Positions 24,659-32,652 are shown, counted from the first letter of the stretch. The stretch is DNA of 50,973 bases from Pseudomonas sp. (GCA_030603065.1 JAUVYN010000014.1:1-50973); one strand, 5' to 3'. Numbers and translations: made by a program. The notes: generated by a model from the letters alone, not told the origin.

Positions 24659-25768
24659 TCAGCCGTCTTGCCCGAGCATGCCTCTGGCATAGTCCTGCCA
24701 CTGCTGGATAAGCCGACGCTGGTCGGGGTTGGCCCCGGCTCTGGCCTGCTCCAGCGTCGTCAGAAGCTCCTGCCAGTGCCCCTGCTCGAGTTGAATACCC
24801 GCCACCCGCAGCCAGTGAGCGGCGCTTCCGGTCTGGCCGGCCAGCTGCGTCCACGTGGTCTGGGCGCGCTGGTGATCCCGAGCCTGCTGCCAGAGCTGCG
24901 CAAGCCGCTCACGACGTTGCGTGGTGCTCTCCAGCAGTCGTTGGGCAAGCAGCTCCTCCAGCAGGCGGGCGGCCTGCCAGGGCGCGCCGGCACTGACCTG
25001 TAGCGCCACCAGATTGTCCAGATCGCTGTCACTCAGCTGCACACCTGATTCCCGCGCCAGGCGCAGCGTACCGGCAGCTGCCGCCTGTCGCCGATCAAGA
25101 CTCTGGATGCCCGCCAATTGCCGCCAGTTCTGCGGGTTACCCGGCTCGCGCTTGAGCAGCACGCGCTGCCACTGCTCGGCCTGACGATAGCGCCGCAGGC
25201 GATAGTTCATACCTACCAGCATCTGGTACCACACCGAGTCCGCAGCGGGATTCTGGCTCACTTCCTGTTCGGCCAGGGGAATCGCCTGCTCATACCGCTC
25301 CAGCCGGCTGTATAGCTGAACCAGCAAGCGCCGGTCCTCGTCATCCAGCGGCTGAGACTGGTGCTCGCGCGCCAGCAGGCCGGCTGCACGCTCGTAGCGC
25401 TCCGAGCTGGCAGCGATTCGCGCCAGGTTGATCCGGTCCTGGCGAGCCACGGAAGGCTCCAGCCTGTCCCGCGACAGCCCCCGCTCGATCCATTCCATTG
25501 CCTCGCGACGCCGCTCCTGCGCCAGAGCCAGGTAACCCAGCCGCTGCTCCAGCAGCGCCTGTTCGAGTGAACCCTCTGCTGCGCGAGTCAACGCGGCTTC
25601 GAGCGTTTGCCGTGCCTCACCGAGGCGCCCTGCCTCCTGCGCCTGGCGGGCCTGGTCGAGCGCATTGAAGACGCCCGGCTCAACCGCCTGCTGCGCAACA
25701 ACGATCGACGCCGACAGGCCCAACAGCCAGGCAAGAACCATGCTGCATAGACGTCTGCTCAGCCCCAT
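24659..25768 (-). CDS. TPR protein of the TonB2 system
   Basis: 369 residues: a signal peptide (SMVLAWLLGLSASIVVA) and then tandem helical repeats with TPR character, for example ARQAQEAGRLGEARQTLEAAL, LYSRLERYEQAIPLAEQEV and YRLRRYRQAEQWQRVLL. It is the last gene of the six-gene TonB2 operon; its ATG overlaps the tonB2 stop by one base (TGATG). Vibrio TonB2 clusters end with an equivalent TPR gene. Its role is not well defined; a periplasmic adaptor or scaffold is likely. The convergent zinc operon stops 11 bases away. Confidence 0.85.
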   Translation of the reverse strand: MGLSRRLCSMVLAWLLGLSASIVVAQQAVEPGVFNALDQARQAQEAGRLGEARQTLEAALTRAAEGSLEQALLEQRLGYLALAQERRREAMEWIERGLSRDRLEPSVARQDRINLARIAASSERYERAAGLLAREHQSQPLDDEDRRLLVQLYSRLERYEQAIPLAEQEVSQNPAADSVWYQMLVGMNYRLRRYRQAEQWQRVLLKREPGNPQNWRQLAGIQSLDRRQAAAAGTLRLARESGVQLSDSDLDNLVALQVSAGAPWQAARLLEELLAQRLLESTTQRRERLAQLWQQARDHQRAQTTWTQLAGQTGSAAHWLRVAGIQLEQGHWQELLTTLEQARAGANPDQRRLIQQWQDYARGMLGQDG

Positions 25769-26451
25769 CAGCGTCGCCCCTCGAGTCGAAAGTAAAGCGT
25801 TTTGGTCGCCTCTCGCGCTACCGCCTCACCATTCTCGGTACGCGGCGCGAAGCGCCAGCGCGCAGCGGCCCTACGGGCTTCACGATCAAACACCCCTGGC
25901 GGCTCGGAATGGGTCACCCGGAGATTGTCAACCCGTCCCTCGGCAGTGATGGTGAACGCCAGAGTCACTTCACCTTCGATGCCGGCAGCCAGCGCGCGCT
26001 GCGGATAGTTCGGGGGAATGTCCACCAGGGGTGTCACCTCCTCGGACAGCGAAGGCCCGGGGGCGGGCGCCGGGGCAGGTGTTGCAGGGCTTGGCGCCGG
26101 TGCCGTCGGCGCAGCCACGAGCGCCTGGCGCGGCGGAGCGCTGGGCACGCTGATGGGCGAGGAAAGATTAGGCACGCTGATATTCAGATCGATATCAGCA
26201 ATCGGCTGATCAGGTCTGGGTGGCTGAGGCTGGGGCGTAGGCTCGGGAGGCTGCGGACGGTCCGGCAGCTCCCTGACCTGACGATCACGGCTTTCGCTGT
26301 CGGTATCGCTGACACTGCGTACGAAGTTGACTCGGGTCAACTCCTCTGGCGGCTCCCTGTCATCACGCGGCGGCATGATCAGCACCAGCATCAGGGCGAA
26401 CAATGCCAGGGCGATCAGGGTTGCGCCGAAAAAACTCAACAACAGGCGCAT
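25768..26451 (-). CDS. tonB2: TonB2-type energy transducer
   Basis: 227 residues. A single N-terminal anchor (about 4-26, LLSFFGATLIALALFALMLV) is followed by a proline-rich periplasmic stretch (about 66-135, including PPEPTPQPQPPRP and alternating Ala-Pro). The C-terminal TonB domain has VDIPPNYPQRALAAGIEGEV and ARRAAARWRFAP. TonB transmits the proton-motive force from ExbB/ExbD to outer-membrane receptors. The protein is of the short TonB2 kind. Start and stop each overlap the neighbouring genes by one base, showing tight coupling with exbD2 and the TPR gene. Confidence 0.93.
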   Translation of the reverse strand: MRLLLSFFGATLIALALFALMLVLIMPPRDDREPPEELTRVNFVRSVSDTDSESRDRQVRELPDRPQPPEPTPQPQPPRPDQPIADIDLNISVPNLSSPISVPSAPPRQALVAAPTAPAPSPATPAPAPAPGPSLSEEVTPLVDIPPNYPQRALAAGIEGEVTLAFTITAEGRVDNLRVTHSEPPGVFDREARRAAARWRFAPRTENGEAVAREATKTLYFRLEGRR

Positions 26452-26864
26452 CAGCGACCCTCGGCGGTGGCGGCCACCGCCACGTCCTGAACACCGGCGA
26501 GACGAACCTGATCCATCACCTGAATCACCAGCCCGCTGCGCGAATCGCGGTCAGCCTGTACCACCACGCTGCTGTCAGGCTGATCGACGCGCATACGTTC
26601 GACCGCGGCACGCACGGCACGAATATCGACGCGCTGACGGTCCATCCAGATTTCGCCGTTAGCACTGACAGCGATGAGTATGGTGCCGCGCGGCTGCTCC
26701 GCTGCGCTGGCGGCAGAAGGAGACTGCACTTCGATCCCGGCCTCCCGCACAAAGGAACTGGTGACGATGAAAAATATCAGCATGATGAAAACGATATCCA
26801 GCATCGGGGTCAGATCGATCCCGGCATCTTCGTCGCTTCCGGCATGGTGGCGGCGCATGCGCAT
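26451..26864 (-). CDS. exbD2: ExbD2-type biopolymer transport protein
   Basis: 137 residues from ATG 26864 with AGG at good distance; a further ATG two codons on is possible. The single membrane span carries the essential acidic residue (GIDLTPMLDIVFIMLIFF, Asp23), followed by a periplasmic ExbD domain with VSANGEIWMDRQRV and VVVQADRDSRSG. ExbD forms the proton channel with ExbB and drives TonB. It lies between exbB2 (10 bases upstream) and tonB2. Confidence 0.95.
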   Translation of the reverse strand: MRMRRHHAGSDEDAGIDLTPMLDIVFIMLIFFIVTSSFVREAGIEVQSPSAASAAEQPRGTILIAVSANGEIWMDRQRVDIRAVRAAVERMRVDQPDSSVVVQADRDSRSGLVIQVMDQVRLAGVQDVAVAATAEGR

Positions 26865-26874
26865 GTATGAGTAC

Positions 26875-27390
26875 CTAGTCGTGTCGCAATTGATCGGTGA
26901 GGCGCTGAAATGCGCGCCGCGACTGCTGATCCAGTCGAGCCAGGCAGAACAGTCCGCTGATGGCGATGACCATGCCGGCCATGGTCGGTACCGTGGCGCG
27001 TGACACTCCCGCCGCCATGGCCCTTGGATTACCCTGGCCGCTAATGGCCATAACATCGAATACCTGGATCATGCCGGTGACGGTGCCGAGCAATCCGAGT
27101 AGCGGGCATAGGGCGATGAGCACCCTGACCATCGGCAGAGACCGGTTGAGGCTTAGCTGGGCTCCCGAGAGCCAGGCGGTGCGAATCTGTCGGGCGGCCT
27201 GACTACGCCGATCCTGACGAGCCAGCCAGCGCTGCTGCAGCTGCTGAGCGCGTCTGGGAAATACCCGGGCAAGAAACCACAGCCGCTCGAGCATTAGCGT
27301 CCAGAGCAGGATGGTGGCCGCGAAGATGCTCCACAGCACCCACCCGCCGCTATCGAGAAAACCGCGCAGCAGCGACAGCCCTTCAGTCAC
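26875..27390 (-). CDS. exbB2: ExbB2-type proton channel protein
   Basis: 171 residues, MotA/TolQ/ExbB family with three spans. The first is near 11-31 (GGWVLWSIFAATILLW); the two channel-forming spans carry PLLGLLGTVTGMIQVFDVM and ATVPTMAGMVIAISGLF. The start is GTG at 27390, overlapping the ttpC stop by 8 bases; a longer ATG reading would run further into ttpC with no family similarity. It is the core ExbB of this system, while TtpC is a second, larger member of the same family. Confidence 0.93.
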   Translation of the reverse strand: MTEGLSLLRGFLDSGGWVLWSIFAATILLWTLMLERLWFLARVFPRRAQQLQQRWLARQDRRSQAARQIRTAWLSGAQLSLNRSLPMVRVLIALCPLLGLLGTVTGMIQVFDVMAISGQGNPRAMAAGVSRATVPTMAGMVIAISGLFCLARLDQQSRRAFQRLTDQLRHD

Positions 27391-28726
27391 CCTTGCGGTC
27401 CTCGCCACCGAGGTGCAGTGCAATCAGACCGGCACTCTGCTGCTCCAGCAGTTGCACCAGAGCCTTGCTCCGCGCAGCCACCAGACTGTGCATGAACAGG
27501 AGCGGAATGGCCACGATCAGGCCCAGCACCGTGGTGACGAGTGCCTGGGAGATACCGCCGGCCATCAGCTTCGGATCGCCGGTACCAAACAGCGTGATCG
27601 CCTGAAAGGTGGCAATCATGCCTGTGACAGTCCCCAGCAACCCGAGCAGCGGTGCCACCGCGGCGAGCAGCTTGATAAGACCCTGCCAGCGCTCCAGCGC
27701 CGGTGTTTCCTTGAGAATCGCCTCATCCAGCTTGAGTTCGAGGGTTTCCAGCTCTTCGAGCTTGGGATTGCTGCCGATGACTCCGAGGACACGCCCGAGC
27801 GGGTTGCCATCCTGCAGGTTATCCAGATCGGCCACCTGGCGATCAACCATCGAGGCGGTCCGCTGCAGCCAAGCAAGCCGGCCCAGCGCCAGCAACAGAC
27901 CGAGCACCCCCAGAGCGAGGATTACATAGCCTACGACCCCGCCCTGCCGAACACGCTCCATCAGTGTCGGGGTCAGTTGCATCTGTTGAAGTACGTTGCC
28001 CCGTGTCGGGTCGACCCAAAGGTCAGCCAGCTCCTGACGCGGCTCTTGGAAATCACGCGCCAGCCCACGACCCTCCGGTTGCCGCGGAGCGACCAGCAGC
28101 TGGCGTCCCTCCGACTGATACAGCAGATAGTCCCGATCATACAACGCCGTAAACGGACCGATGGCGACCACCGGCACATCGCTTCGTTCGCCATTCAGCG
28201 CCGCTACCGATGCCTCGAATCGCAACACTTTGCCGCTGGCGGTCATGTCTTCCTGAAGCATGAACCAGAAGTTTTCGAGCGCTTCGGCGGTAGGGATGCG
28301 GCGGCTCTGGGCAAGCTGCTCGAGGCGCGCAATCCGCTCGGGAAACTGCAGATTGAGCAGGGAATCCTGCCACTGGCTCTGGGTATCGCCGGCCGCCTGG
28401 CGTACTACCCCGAAAAGCTCCCCGAGATTGCCGCTGCGCTGGGTCAGCTCGGCTTCTCCGGCGGCCAGCTCGGCCTCCAGGCGATCGAACTCGGCTCGCA
28501 GCCGTTCGGATTCGGCCCGGGTCTCGGCTAGCGCCCGTTCCGCCTGTTGCAGGCGACTCTGGCGCTGGTCCCGCTCGGCGAGAAAGCGGGCCTCCCGCTC
28601 GCGCATGGCCGCCTGCTCGGTAGCCCGCACCTCACGGATGCTGCGCAGCAGATCATCCAGGTCTGCTGGCTGCGCCTGCACCAGGGAGGCGCTCAACAGG
28701 CTCAATAGGATCAAAAGACGTTTCAT
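27383..28726 (-). CDS. ttpC: TtpC-like protein (large ExbB-family component of TonB2)
   Basis: 447 residues. A signal peptide (LLILLSLLSASLVQA) is followed by a strongly charged coiled coil (about 30-105, Glu/Arg/Gln-rich) and a periplasmic domain. The C-terminal MotA/TolQ/ExbB channel module has GYVILALGVLGLLLALGRL, PLLGLLGTVTGMIATFQAI and VTTVLGLIVAIPLLFMHSL. This N-terminally extended ExbB is the signature protein of the Vibrio TonB2 system, where TtpC is required for TonB2-dependent siderophore uptake. The start overlaps the stop of the DUF3450 gene (ATGA). Confidence 0.9.
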   Translation of the reverse strand: MKRLLILLSLLSASLVQAQPADLDDLLRSIREVRATEQAAMREREARFLAERDQRQSRLQQAERALAETRAESERLRAEFDRLEAELAAGEAELTQRSGNLGELFGVVRQAAGDTQSQWQDSLLNLQFPERIARLEQLAQSRRIPTAEALENFWFMLQEDMTASGKVLRFEASVAALNGERSDVPVVAIGPFTALYDRDYLLYQSEGRQLLVAPRQPEGRGLARDFQEPRQELADLWVDPTRGNVLQQMQLTPTLMERVRQGGVVGYVILALGVLGLLLALGRLAWLQRTASMVDRQVADLDNLQDGNPLGRVLGVIGSNPKLEELETLELKLDEAILKETPALERWQGLIKLLAAVAPLLGLLGTVTGMIATFQAITLFGTGDPKLMAGGISQALVTTVLGLIVAIPLLFMHSLVAARSKALVQLLEQQSAGLIALHLGGEDRKGD

Positions 28727-29487
28727 TGCTGCACCTCCAGCTCGGTGACCGGGGGCAACGGCAGGCGCAGCATTACCGGGGTCTGCTGCTGCCGAGCGAT
28801 GCGCAGTCCCTGTTCAAGACTGCGCCGATAGCGATCCGACAGGGTCACCCAGGCATTCTCCTTTGGATCCCAGTAACCCTGCTCGCGCCCATCGAGCGTC
28901 TGGTAGAACAGCATCAGCCGACCCAAGCGCAGAAAGTCGACGACCCGGGTGGTGCCATCACCGTCCAGACTGCCACGCCAGGCTTCAAGACTGCGGCCAT
29001 ATTCGCTCTCGATCTGGTAGGCCTCCAGGACTCGGCGGTATTTTTCGGCAAGGCTGACATCGGCGCGATTCATCAGATCACGCAATTGGGCCAGTCGCTC
29101 GGCGCGCTCCTCCGGCTGAAAAGGCAAATCCAGCTCGACGAAGCGCTCCAGCGAATCGACCATGCGCTGAAGCATCGGCAGCACCGCCTGCTGAGTACCT
29201 TCGATACTTGCCAATTGAGCCTGGAGGCTCTCGAGTTCGCCGCGCTGCGCTGCCACCATATCCTGCAACCGGGCGTTGTAGACAGTCAGCTGTTCGCGTT
29301 CCTGCAAGGCTTCACGGTAGCGCCGCAGCGCGTCCCGGGTCGCGTCATCGAGCTGCTCGATCCGTTGCTGCGATGCCGCAGCTTCCTGCATCAGTGCTTC
29401 GCTGTCGGCCAGCGCCCGATCCCCGGCATCCTGCGCCAAAAGGGAGCCGGGCAGCCAGGCTGCGAGCAGTAACCATCCCCATCTCAT
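28723..29487 (-). CDS. DUF3450 periplasmic protein, first gene of the TonB2 operon
   Basis: 254 residues from ATG 29487 with GGAGA eight bases upstream; a longer start at 29559 would lie upstream of the predicted transcription start. A signal peptide (WGWLLLAAWLPGSLLA) is followed by a long coiled coil (about 30-110, QQRIEQLDDATRDALRRYRE-like) and a globular end with VDFLRLGRLMLFYQT and GYWDPKENAWVTL, typical of DUF3450. Homologues sit upstream of ttpC in Vibrio TonB2 clusters. It presumably assembles with the TtpC coiled coil in the periplasm; its precise role is unknown. Confidence 0.88.
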   Translation of the reverse strand: MRWGWLLLAAWLPGSLLAQDAGDRALADSEALMQEAAASQQRIEQLDDATRDALRRYREALQEREQLTVYNARLQDMVAAQRGELESLQAQLASIEGTQQAVLPMLQRMVDSLERFVELDLPFQPEERAERLAQLRDLMNRADVSLAEKYRRVLEAYQIESEYGRSLEAWRGSLDGDGTTRVVDFLRLGRLMLFYQTLDGREQGYWDPKENAWVTLSDRYRRSLEQGLRIARQQQTPVMLRLPLPPVTELEVQQ

Positions 29488-29532
29488 CGATTGTCTCCAC
29501 CTCGACCGCCGCCAGGCGCGGCGGCCATAAAA

Positions 29533-29551
29533 GAGAACCATTATCATCGGT
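29533..29551. promoter_or_regulatory. Fur-like site overlapping the TonB2 -10
   Basis: The 19 bases agree with the Fur consensus (GATAATGATAAT-N-ATTATC type) at about 12 of 19 positions by eye, with the core ATTATCAT intact and overlapping the -10. TonB systems are often Fur-controlled. The AT-rich -10 itself inflates the match. Confidence 0.4.
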
Positions 29552-29569
29552 AACAACATAACAATTCAA
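29540..29569 (-). promoter_or_regulatory. Promoter of the TonB2 operon
   Basis: On the minus strand TTGAAT (29569-29564) and GATAAT (29545-29540) are spaced by 18 bases. Transcription would start near 29533, giving a leader of about 45 bases before the DUF3450 ATG. The spacer and -10 contain the two operator-like sequences listed separately. Confidence 0.6.
29550..29562. promoter_or_regulatory. Degenerate Zur-like site in the TonB2 promoter
   Basis: GTAACAACATAAC matches GTTAT-N3-ATAAC at 8 of 10 positions: one half-site (ATAAC) is perfect and the other carries two changes. It sits in the promoter spacer, in almost the same geometry as the perfect Zur box of the zinc operon. Suggestive, not proven. 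Confidence 0.4.
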
Positions 29570-29610
29570 CCTCGGTGTGGCAGCTGGTCGCAGACTCCCC
29601 GTCCCGAGTC

Positions 29611-29624
29611 TTGCTCCAGATCAA
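29611..29624. promoter_or_regulatory. Anr/FNR box upstream of ompW
   Basis: TTGCTCCAGATCAA matches TTGAT-N4-ATCAA at 9 of 10 positions. A TAAAGT at 29647-29652 could be the -10, placing the box centre about 41 bases before transcription start, the class II activator position. OmpW/OprG of P. aeruginosa is known to depend on Anr under low oxygen. Confidence 0.8.
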
Positions 29625-29685
29625 TGTGCGATAGCACGACTCGCCCTAAAGTCGCACCCATCAACACCACCCAAGGAAAACCATC

Positions 29686-30351
29686 ATGTCGACTTTCGCA
29701 TCCAAACTGTCCGCAAGCCTGCTGATCGCCCCCGCCCTGCTGGCGGCCTCCATGGCTACCCACGCCTATCAGGCAGGCGACGTCATCGTCCGTACCGGTG
29801 CGGTCGCGGTTGACCCGCAGGAAAGCAGCGGAAACGTCAAGATTGACGGCGAACCCCGCCCCCTGAAGGTCGGCGTGGACAGCAACGTGCAGTTGGGCCT
29901 GACCGGCACCTACATGCTGACCGACAATCTGGGCCTGGGCCTGCTGGCGGCCACGCCCTTCAAGCACACCATCAACCTGAACGGCGTGGGCGAACTGGCC
30001 GACATCAAGCATCTGCCGCCGACCCTGACCCTGCAGTACTTCCCGATGGCCAGCAGCTCGGTATGGCAGCCGTACGTTGGTGCCGGCATCAACTACACCA
30101 CCTTCTTCAGCGAAAGCTTCAAGACCCCCTTCAAAGAAGACTTCCGCAGCCTGTCGCTGAAGGACTCCTGGGGCCTCGCACTGGAAGCCGGTCTGGACTA
30201 TCGCCTGACTGAAAACATCGTGCTGAACGCAGCCGTCTGGTACGCAGATATCGATACCGAAGCAACCTTCCGGGTAGGCGATGCGCGTGGCAAGGTCAGC
30301 GTGGACATCGACCCCTTCGTGTACATGCTGGGCGTTGGCTACAAGTTCTAA
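29686..30351 (+). CDS. ompW: Outer-membrane protein OmpW/OprG family
   Basis: 221 residues. A signal peptide (LSASLLIAPALLAASMATHA) is followed by the start AYQAGDVIVRTGAVAVDP, typical of OmpW. The eight-stranded barrel includes LGLTGTYMLTDNLGLGLLAA, LQYFPMASSSVWQPYVGAGINYT-type strands and a C-terminal DPFVYMLGVGYKF ending in Phe. OmpW/OprG proteins form narrow hydrophobic channels for small apolar compounds or amino acids. Expression is probably raised under oxygen limitation through the Anr box. Its promoter region is divergent from the TonB2 operon, and a strong terminator follows. Confidence 0.96.
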   Translation: MSTFASKLSASLLIAPALLAASMATHAYQAGDVIVRTGAVAVDPQESSGNVKIDGEPRPLKVGVDSNVQLGLTGTYMLTDNLGLGLLAATPFKHTINLNGVGELADIKHLPPTLTLQYFPMASSSVWQPYVGAGINYTTFFSESFKTPFKEDFRSLSLKDSWGLALEAGLDYRLTENIVLNAAVWYADIDTEATFRVGDARGKVSVDIDPFVYMLGVGYKF

Positions 30352-30367
30352 GCTGATCCCTGGATGA

Positions 30368-30396
30368 TGAAACGGCCGCTGATGCGGCCGTTTTCA
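30368..30396. terminator. Bidirectional intrinsic terminator after ompW
   Basis: A 10-bp perfect stem (AAACGGCCGC 30370-30379, GCGGCCGTTT 30384-30393) with a TGAT loop is followed by TTC on the plus strand and preceded by A-rich sequence for the minus strand. It separates ompW from the convergent epimerase-like gene. Confidence 0.88.
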
Positions 30397-31287
30397 TTTG
30401 TGGTTGATGGTATCCATCGCATCGACCAGCGCTCCGAGCTGGCTGCGCCAAGGCCTTGGCTTCACACCACAGGCCATCAGGATGCGGCGACTGGCAAGTG
30501 AGGCATTCTGTGGTTCCTTGCCAGCCAATGCCTGGGCCTGGAAAGGTATCGGCTGAACCTGCGGATCATGCTCCAGACGCTGGGTGGCGAGCAGCTCCTG
30601 AACAAGGCTGGCGGCAAAGCTGATCCAGCTCGAAGGTTCGCTACTACCATAGTGATAGATGCCATGTAGCGGCGCCTCGCAGTCAAGCTGCTTGAGCAGA
30701 GCGAGCATGACCCGCGCTGCGTCTTCGACCGGCGTGGGGTTACCCCGCCACTCCTCGGCCAACTGCAGCGGTTCCCCCGCATGAATCAGCCTGAGCAATC
30801 GACCCAACAAGCCCTCCGGTGACGTATCCAGTACCCAGCTAAGACGGAGAATCAGATGCCGGCTGGTTGCCTCCCGCACGCGATCTTCCAGCGCGGCCTG
30901 CAACTGCCCGAGGGGATCGGCAGGTGATACCTCGTCCTTTTCCGCATAGGGACCGACCTTGGCGCCGTCGAACACCCGTGCACTGGACAACAGAAACGGG
31001 ACGATGTCCCGATCCCTGCACAGCTCGATCACCCGCTCACTGAAGGCATGCTGTCCAGCCAGCTGCAGCGGATCCTGTTCACCCAACTGGAACTGTTCGT
31101 GGTAAAACGCCAGGTCGATGATCAGGTCCGGACGTACCCGGTCGATTGCCGGCTCCAGCAAGTCGGGAAGCCAGCCACCAGGTGGTCGATGTTCGGCCTC
31201 GATGACAATCGACTCTGCGGCTGCCTGGGCAAGCAGAGACCTCCCGAGACGGGACTCCCCTCCAAGCAGCAATACCCGCATTCGCAT
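30394..31287 (-). CDS. RmlD-like NAD-dependent sugar-nucleotide reductase/epimerase family protein
   Basis: 297 residues of the extended short-chain dehydrogenase superfamily. The N-terminus VLLLGGESRLGRSLL is a Rossmann-like entry, but the glycine pattern is GGESRLG and not the common GxxGxxG. Later segments (FLLSSARVFDG, LRLSWVLDT and GIYHYGSSEPSSWISFA) match RmlD-like proteins. The usual YxxxK pair is not evident (YAEKDEVSP is the nearest), so catalytic activity is uncertain. As I recall, an epimerase-like gene also follows oprG in P. aeruginosa. AGGG precedes ATG 31287; an ATG two codons later is possible. Confidence 0.8.
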   Translation of the reverse strand: MRMRVLLLGGESRLGRSLLAQAAAESIVIEAEHRPPGGWLPDLLEPAIDRVRPDLIIDLAFYHEQFQLGEQDPLQLAGQHAFSERVIELCRDRDIVPFLLSSARVFDGAKVGPYAEKDEVSPADPLGQLQAALEDRVREATSRHLILRLSWVLDTSPEGLLGRLLRLIHAGEPLQLAEEWRGNPTPVEDAARVMLALLKQLDCEAPLHGIYHYGSSEPSSWISFAASLVQELLATQRLEHDPQVQPIPFQAQALAGKEPQNASLASRRILMACGVKPRPWRSQLGALVDAMDTINHK

Positions 31288-31362
31288 TCAGTGACCCTTG
31301 TTTGGTTCCGTTGAGTAACATTGTGCAACGTTCCCCCGCGGACGTCATCACCGATGCAGTAC

Positions 31363-32040
31363 TCAGGTGTAGGTAATCAGGCTGCGATGCTCAAGGGCGT
31401 CCAGATGGGGGACTGCATTGAAAGTGCTCAGGCGCATCGACCGGCTGTTGAATACGCACTGGATGAGCGCAGTGTTACGCGTTTGCAGATTGAGTTCGAC
31501 CATGGTCTCGCAGGGCGCATCGAGCAATTGGCGCACCAGCATCGCTATGGCGCCACCTGAGCTCACCGCCAGCACCTTTTGCCCAGCGAAGCGCTGCATG
31601 ATGTCCTCTTTCACGCGCTTGACGCGCGCTTCGAAATTGGACCAGGTTTCTGGCAGCTCCCCCTCAAGCTCTGCACGCGACCAGAGCACGATACCCTTGC
31701 GCAGGCGCTTGAAAAAGTCCGACACCGCAGGCTTTTCCGGCAGCTTCTCTTCCGGAAACTGCGCCGCATACGCAGCAAGAATGGCGTGGAAGTCGAACTC
31801 GTTGAGCTCGTCGTAATACTCGAACGCACGCGAACCCAGCCCCATCCCCTCACAGATGCCTTCGGCAGTTTCCCGATGGCGCACCATGTTACCGGTAAGA
31901 ATGTGGTCGAAATGCATCTCCCGCTCGCGGAAGTAGGCACCGAGCAGACGCGACTGCAGGTGCCCGGTTTCCGACAGCTGGTCATAGTTGCTCGAGCCGA
32001 AGGAAGCCTGGCCGTGACGTACGAAATAGATCTCTGACAT
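31363..32040 (-). CDS. Histidine-phosphatase (phosphoglycerate mutase-like) family protein with a changed second His
   Basis: 225 residues from ATG 32040; a longer start at 32094 would add 18 unrelated residues. The N-terminal phospho-acceptor motif YFVRHGQASFG is intact. TGHLQSRLLGAYF and ILTGNMVRHRETAEGI follow the family order. In the C-terminal motif, where active members have a His (VSHGG), this protein reads VLAVSSGGAIAML: the His is replaced by Ser. This may mark a distinct subfamily or a weak or non-catalytic member. The substrate is unknown. Confidence 0.85.
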   Translation of the reverse strand: MSEIYFVRHGQASFGSSNYDQLSETGHLQSRLLGAYFREREMHFDHILTGNMVRHRETAEGICEGMGLGSRAFEYYDELNEFDFHAILAAYAAQFPEEKLPEKPAVSDFFKRLRKGIVLWSRAELEGELPETWSNFEARVKRVKEDIMQRFAGQKVLAVSSGGAIAMLVRQLLDAPCETMVELNLQTRNTALIQCVFNSRSMRLSTFNAVPHLDALEHRSLITYT

Positions 32041-32064
32041 TCGGTATCCGTTTATTCTGGACAA

Positions 32065-32115
32065 AAGAAAACCCGGCGGACCGGCGATGTGCACTCATCT
32101 TGGGTCAAGCCGGGC
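32065..32115 (-). terminator. Candidate intrinsic terminator after ssb
   Basis: On the minus strand AAGCCCGGC pairs with GCCGGGTTT across a loop of about 30 bases that holds a smaller CCGG-TCCG-CCGG stem; TTTTCTTTTG follows. It lies between ssb and the phosphatase-like gene. Confidence 0.5.
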
Positions 32116-32133
32116 TTGGCGGACAGCTACATA

Positions 32134-32625
32134 TCAGAACGGAATGTCATCATCAAAGCTGTCGTAATCCGGCATCGCCTGCTGGGGCTGTTGCGCCGGA
32201 CGTTGCTGCTGCGGGGCCGACTGCTGCGAAGCCGGGCGCTGTTGCTGCGGGCGCGGCGCCATGCCCTGCTCGCCCCCCTGGGGGCGCCCATCGAGCAACT
32301 GCATCTGACCGCCCATGTCGACCACGATTTCCGTGGTATAGCGCTTGACGCCGTCCTTTTCCCACTCACGGGTCTGCAGGCGGCCTTCAACGTAGAGCTT
32401 GGAGCCCTTGCGTACATATTCACCGACTACTTCGGCGATACGCCCAAAGAACACCACCCGATGCCATTCGGTTCTTTCCTGCTGCTGGCCGGTCTGCTTG
32501 TCCTTCCAGCTGTCGGATGTCGCCAGGGTCACATTGGCAACCGCGTTACCATTGGGCAAATAACGCACCTCCGGATCACCGCCGACGTTTCCGATCAGAA
32601 TTACCTTGTTGACGCCTCTGGCCAT
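32134..32625 (-). CDS. ssb: Single-stranded DNA-binding protein
   Basis: 163 residues. The OB-fold (1-110) starts [22 protein letters not shown] and contains [19 protein letters not shown] and [13 protein letters not shown] Gln/Pro-rich linker (about 115-150) leads to the acidic tail DSFDDDIPF, which recruits repair and replication partners. The gene lies 27 bases after the MFS gene on the same strand, and uvrA is divergent beyond that. No LexA box is visible upstream of it. Confidence 0.97.
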   Translation of the reverse strand: MARGVNKVILIGNVGGDPEVRYLPNGNAVANVTLATSDSWKDKQTGQQQERTEWHRVVFFGRIAEVVGEYVRKGSKLYVEGRLQTREWEKDGVKRYTTEIVVDMGGQMQLLDGRPQGGEQGMAPRPQQQRPASQQSAPQQQRPAQQPQQAMPDYDSFDDDIPF

Positions 32626-32652
32626 CTCTCAATCTCCTGTGTGCGACGGGTT

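Noticed and set aside
24641-24662. Two adjacent copies of TACTGATCAGC
   Set aside because: An 11-base tandem duplication at two convergent gene ends; too short to be an attachment site and without a partner repeat.
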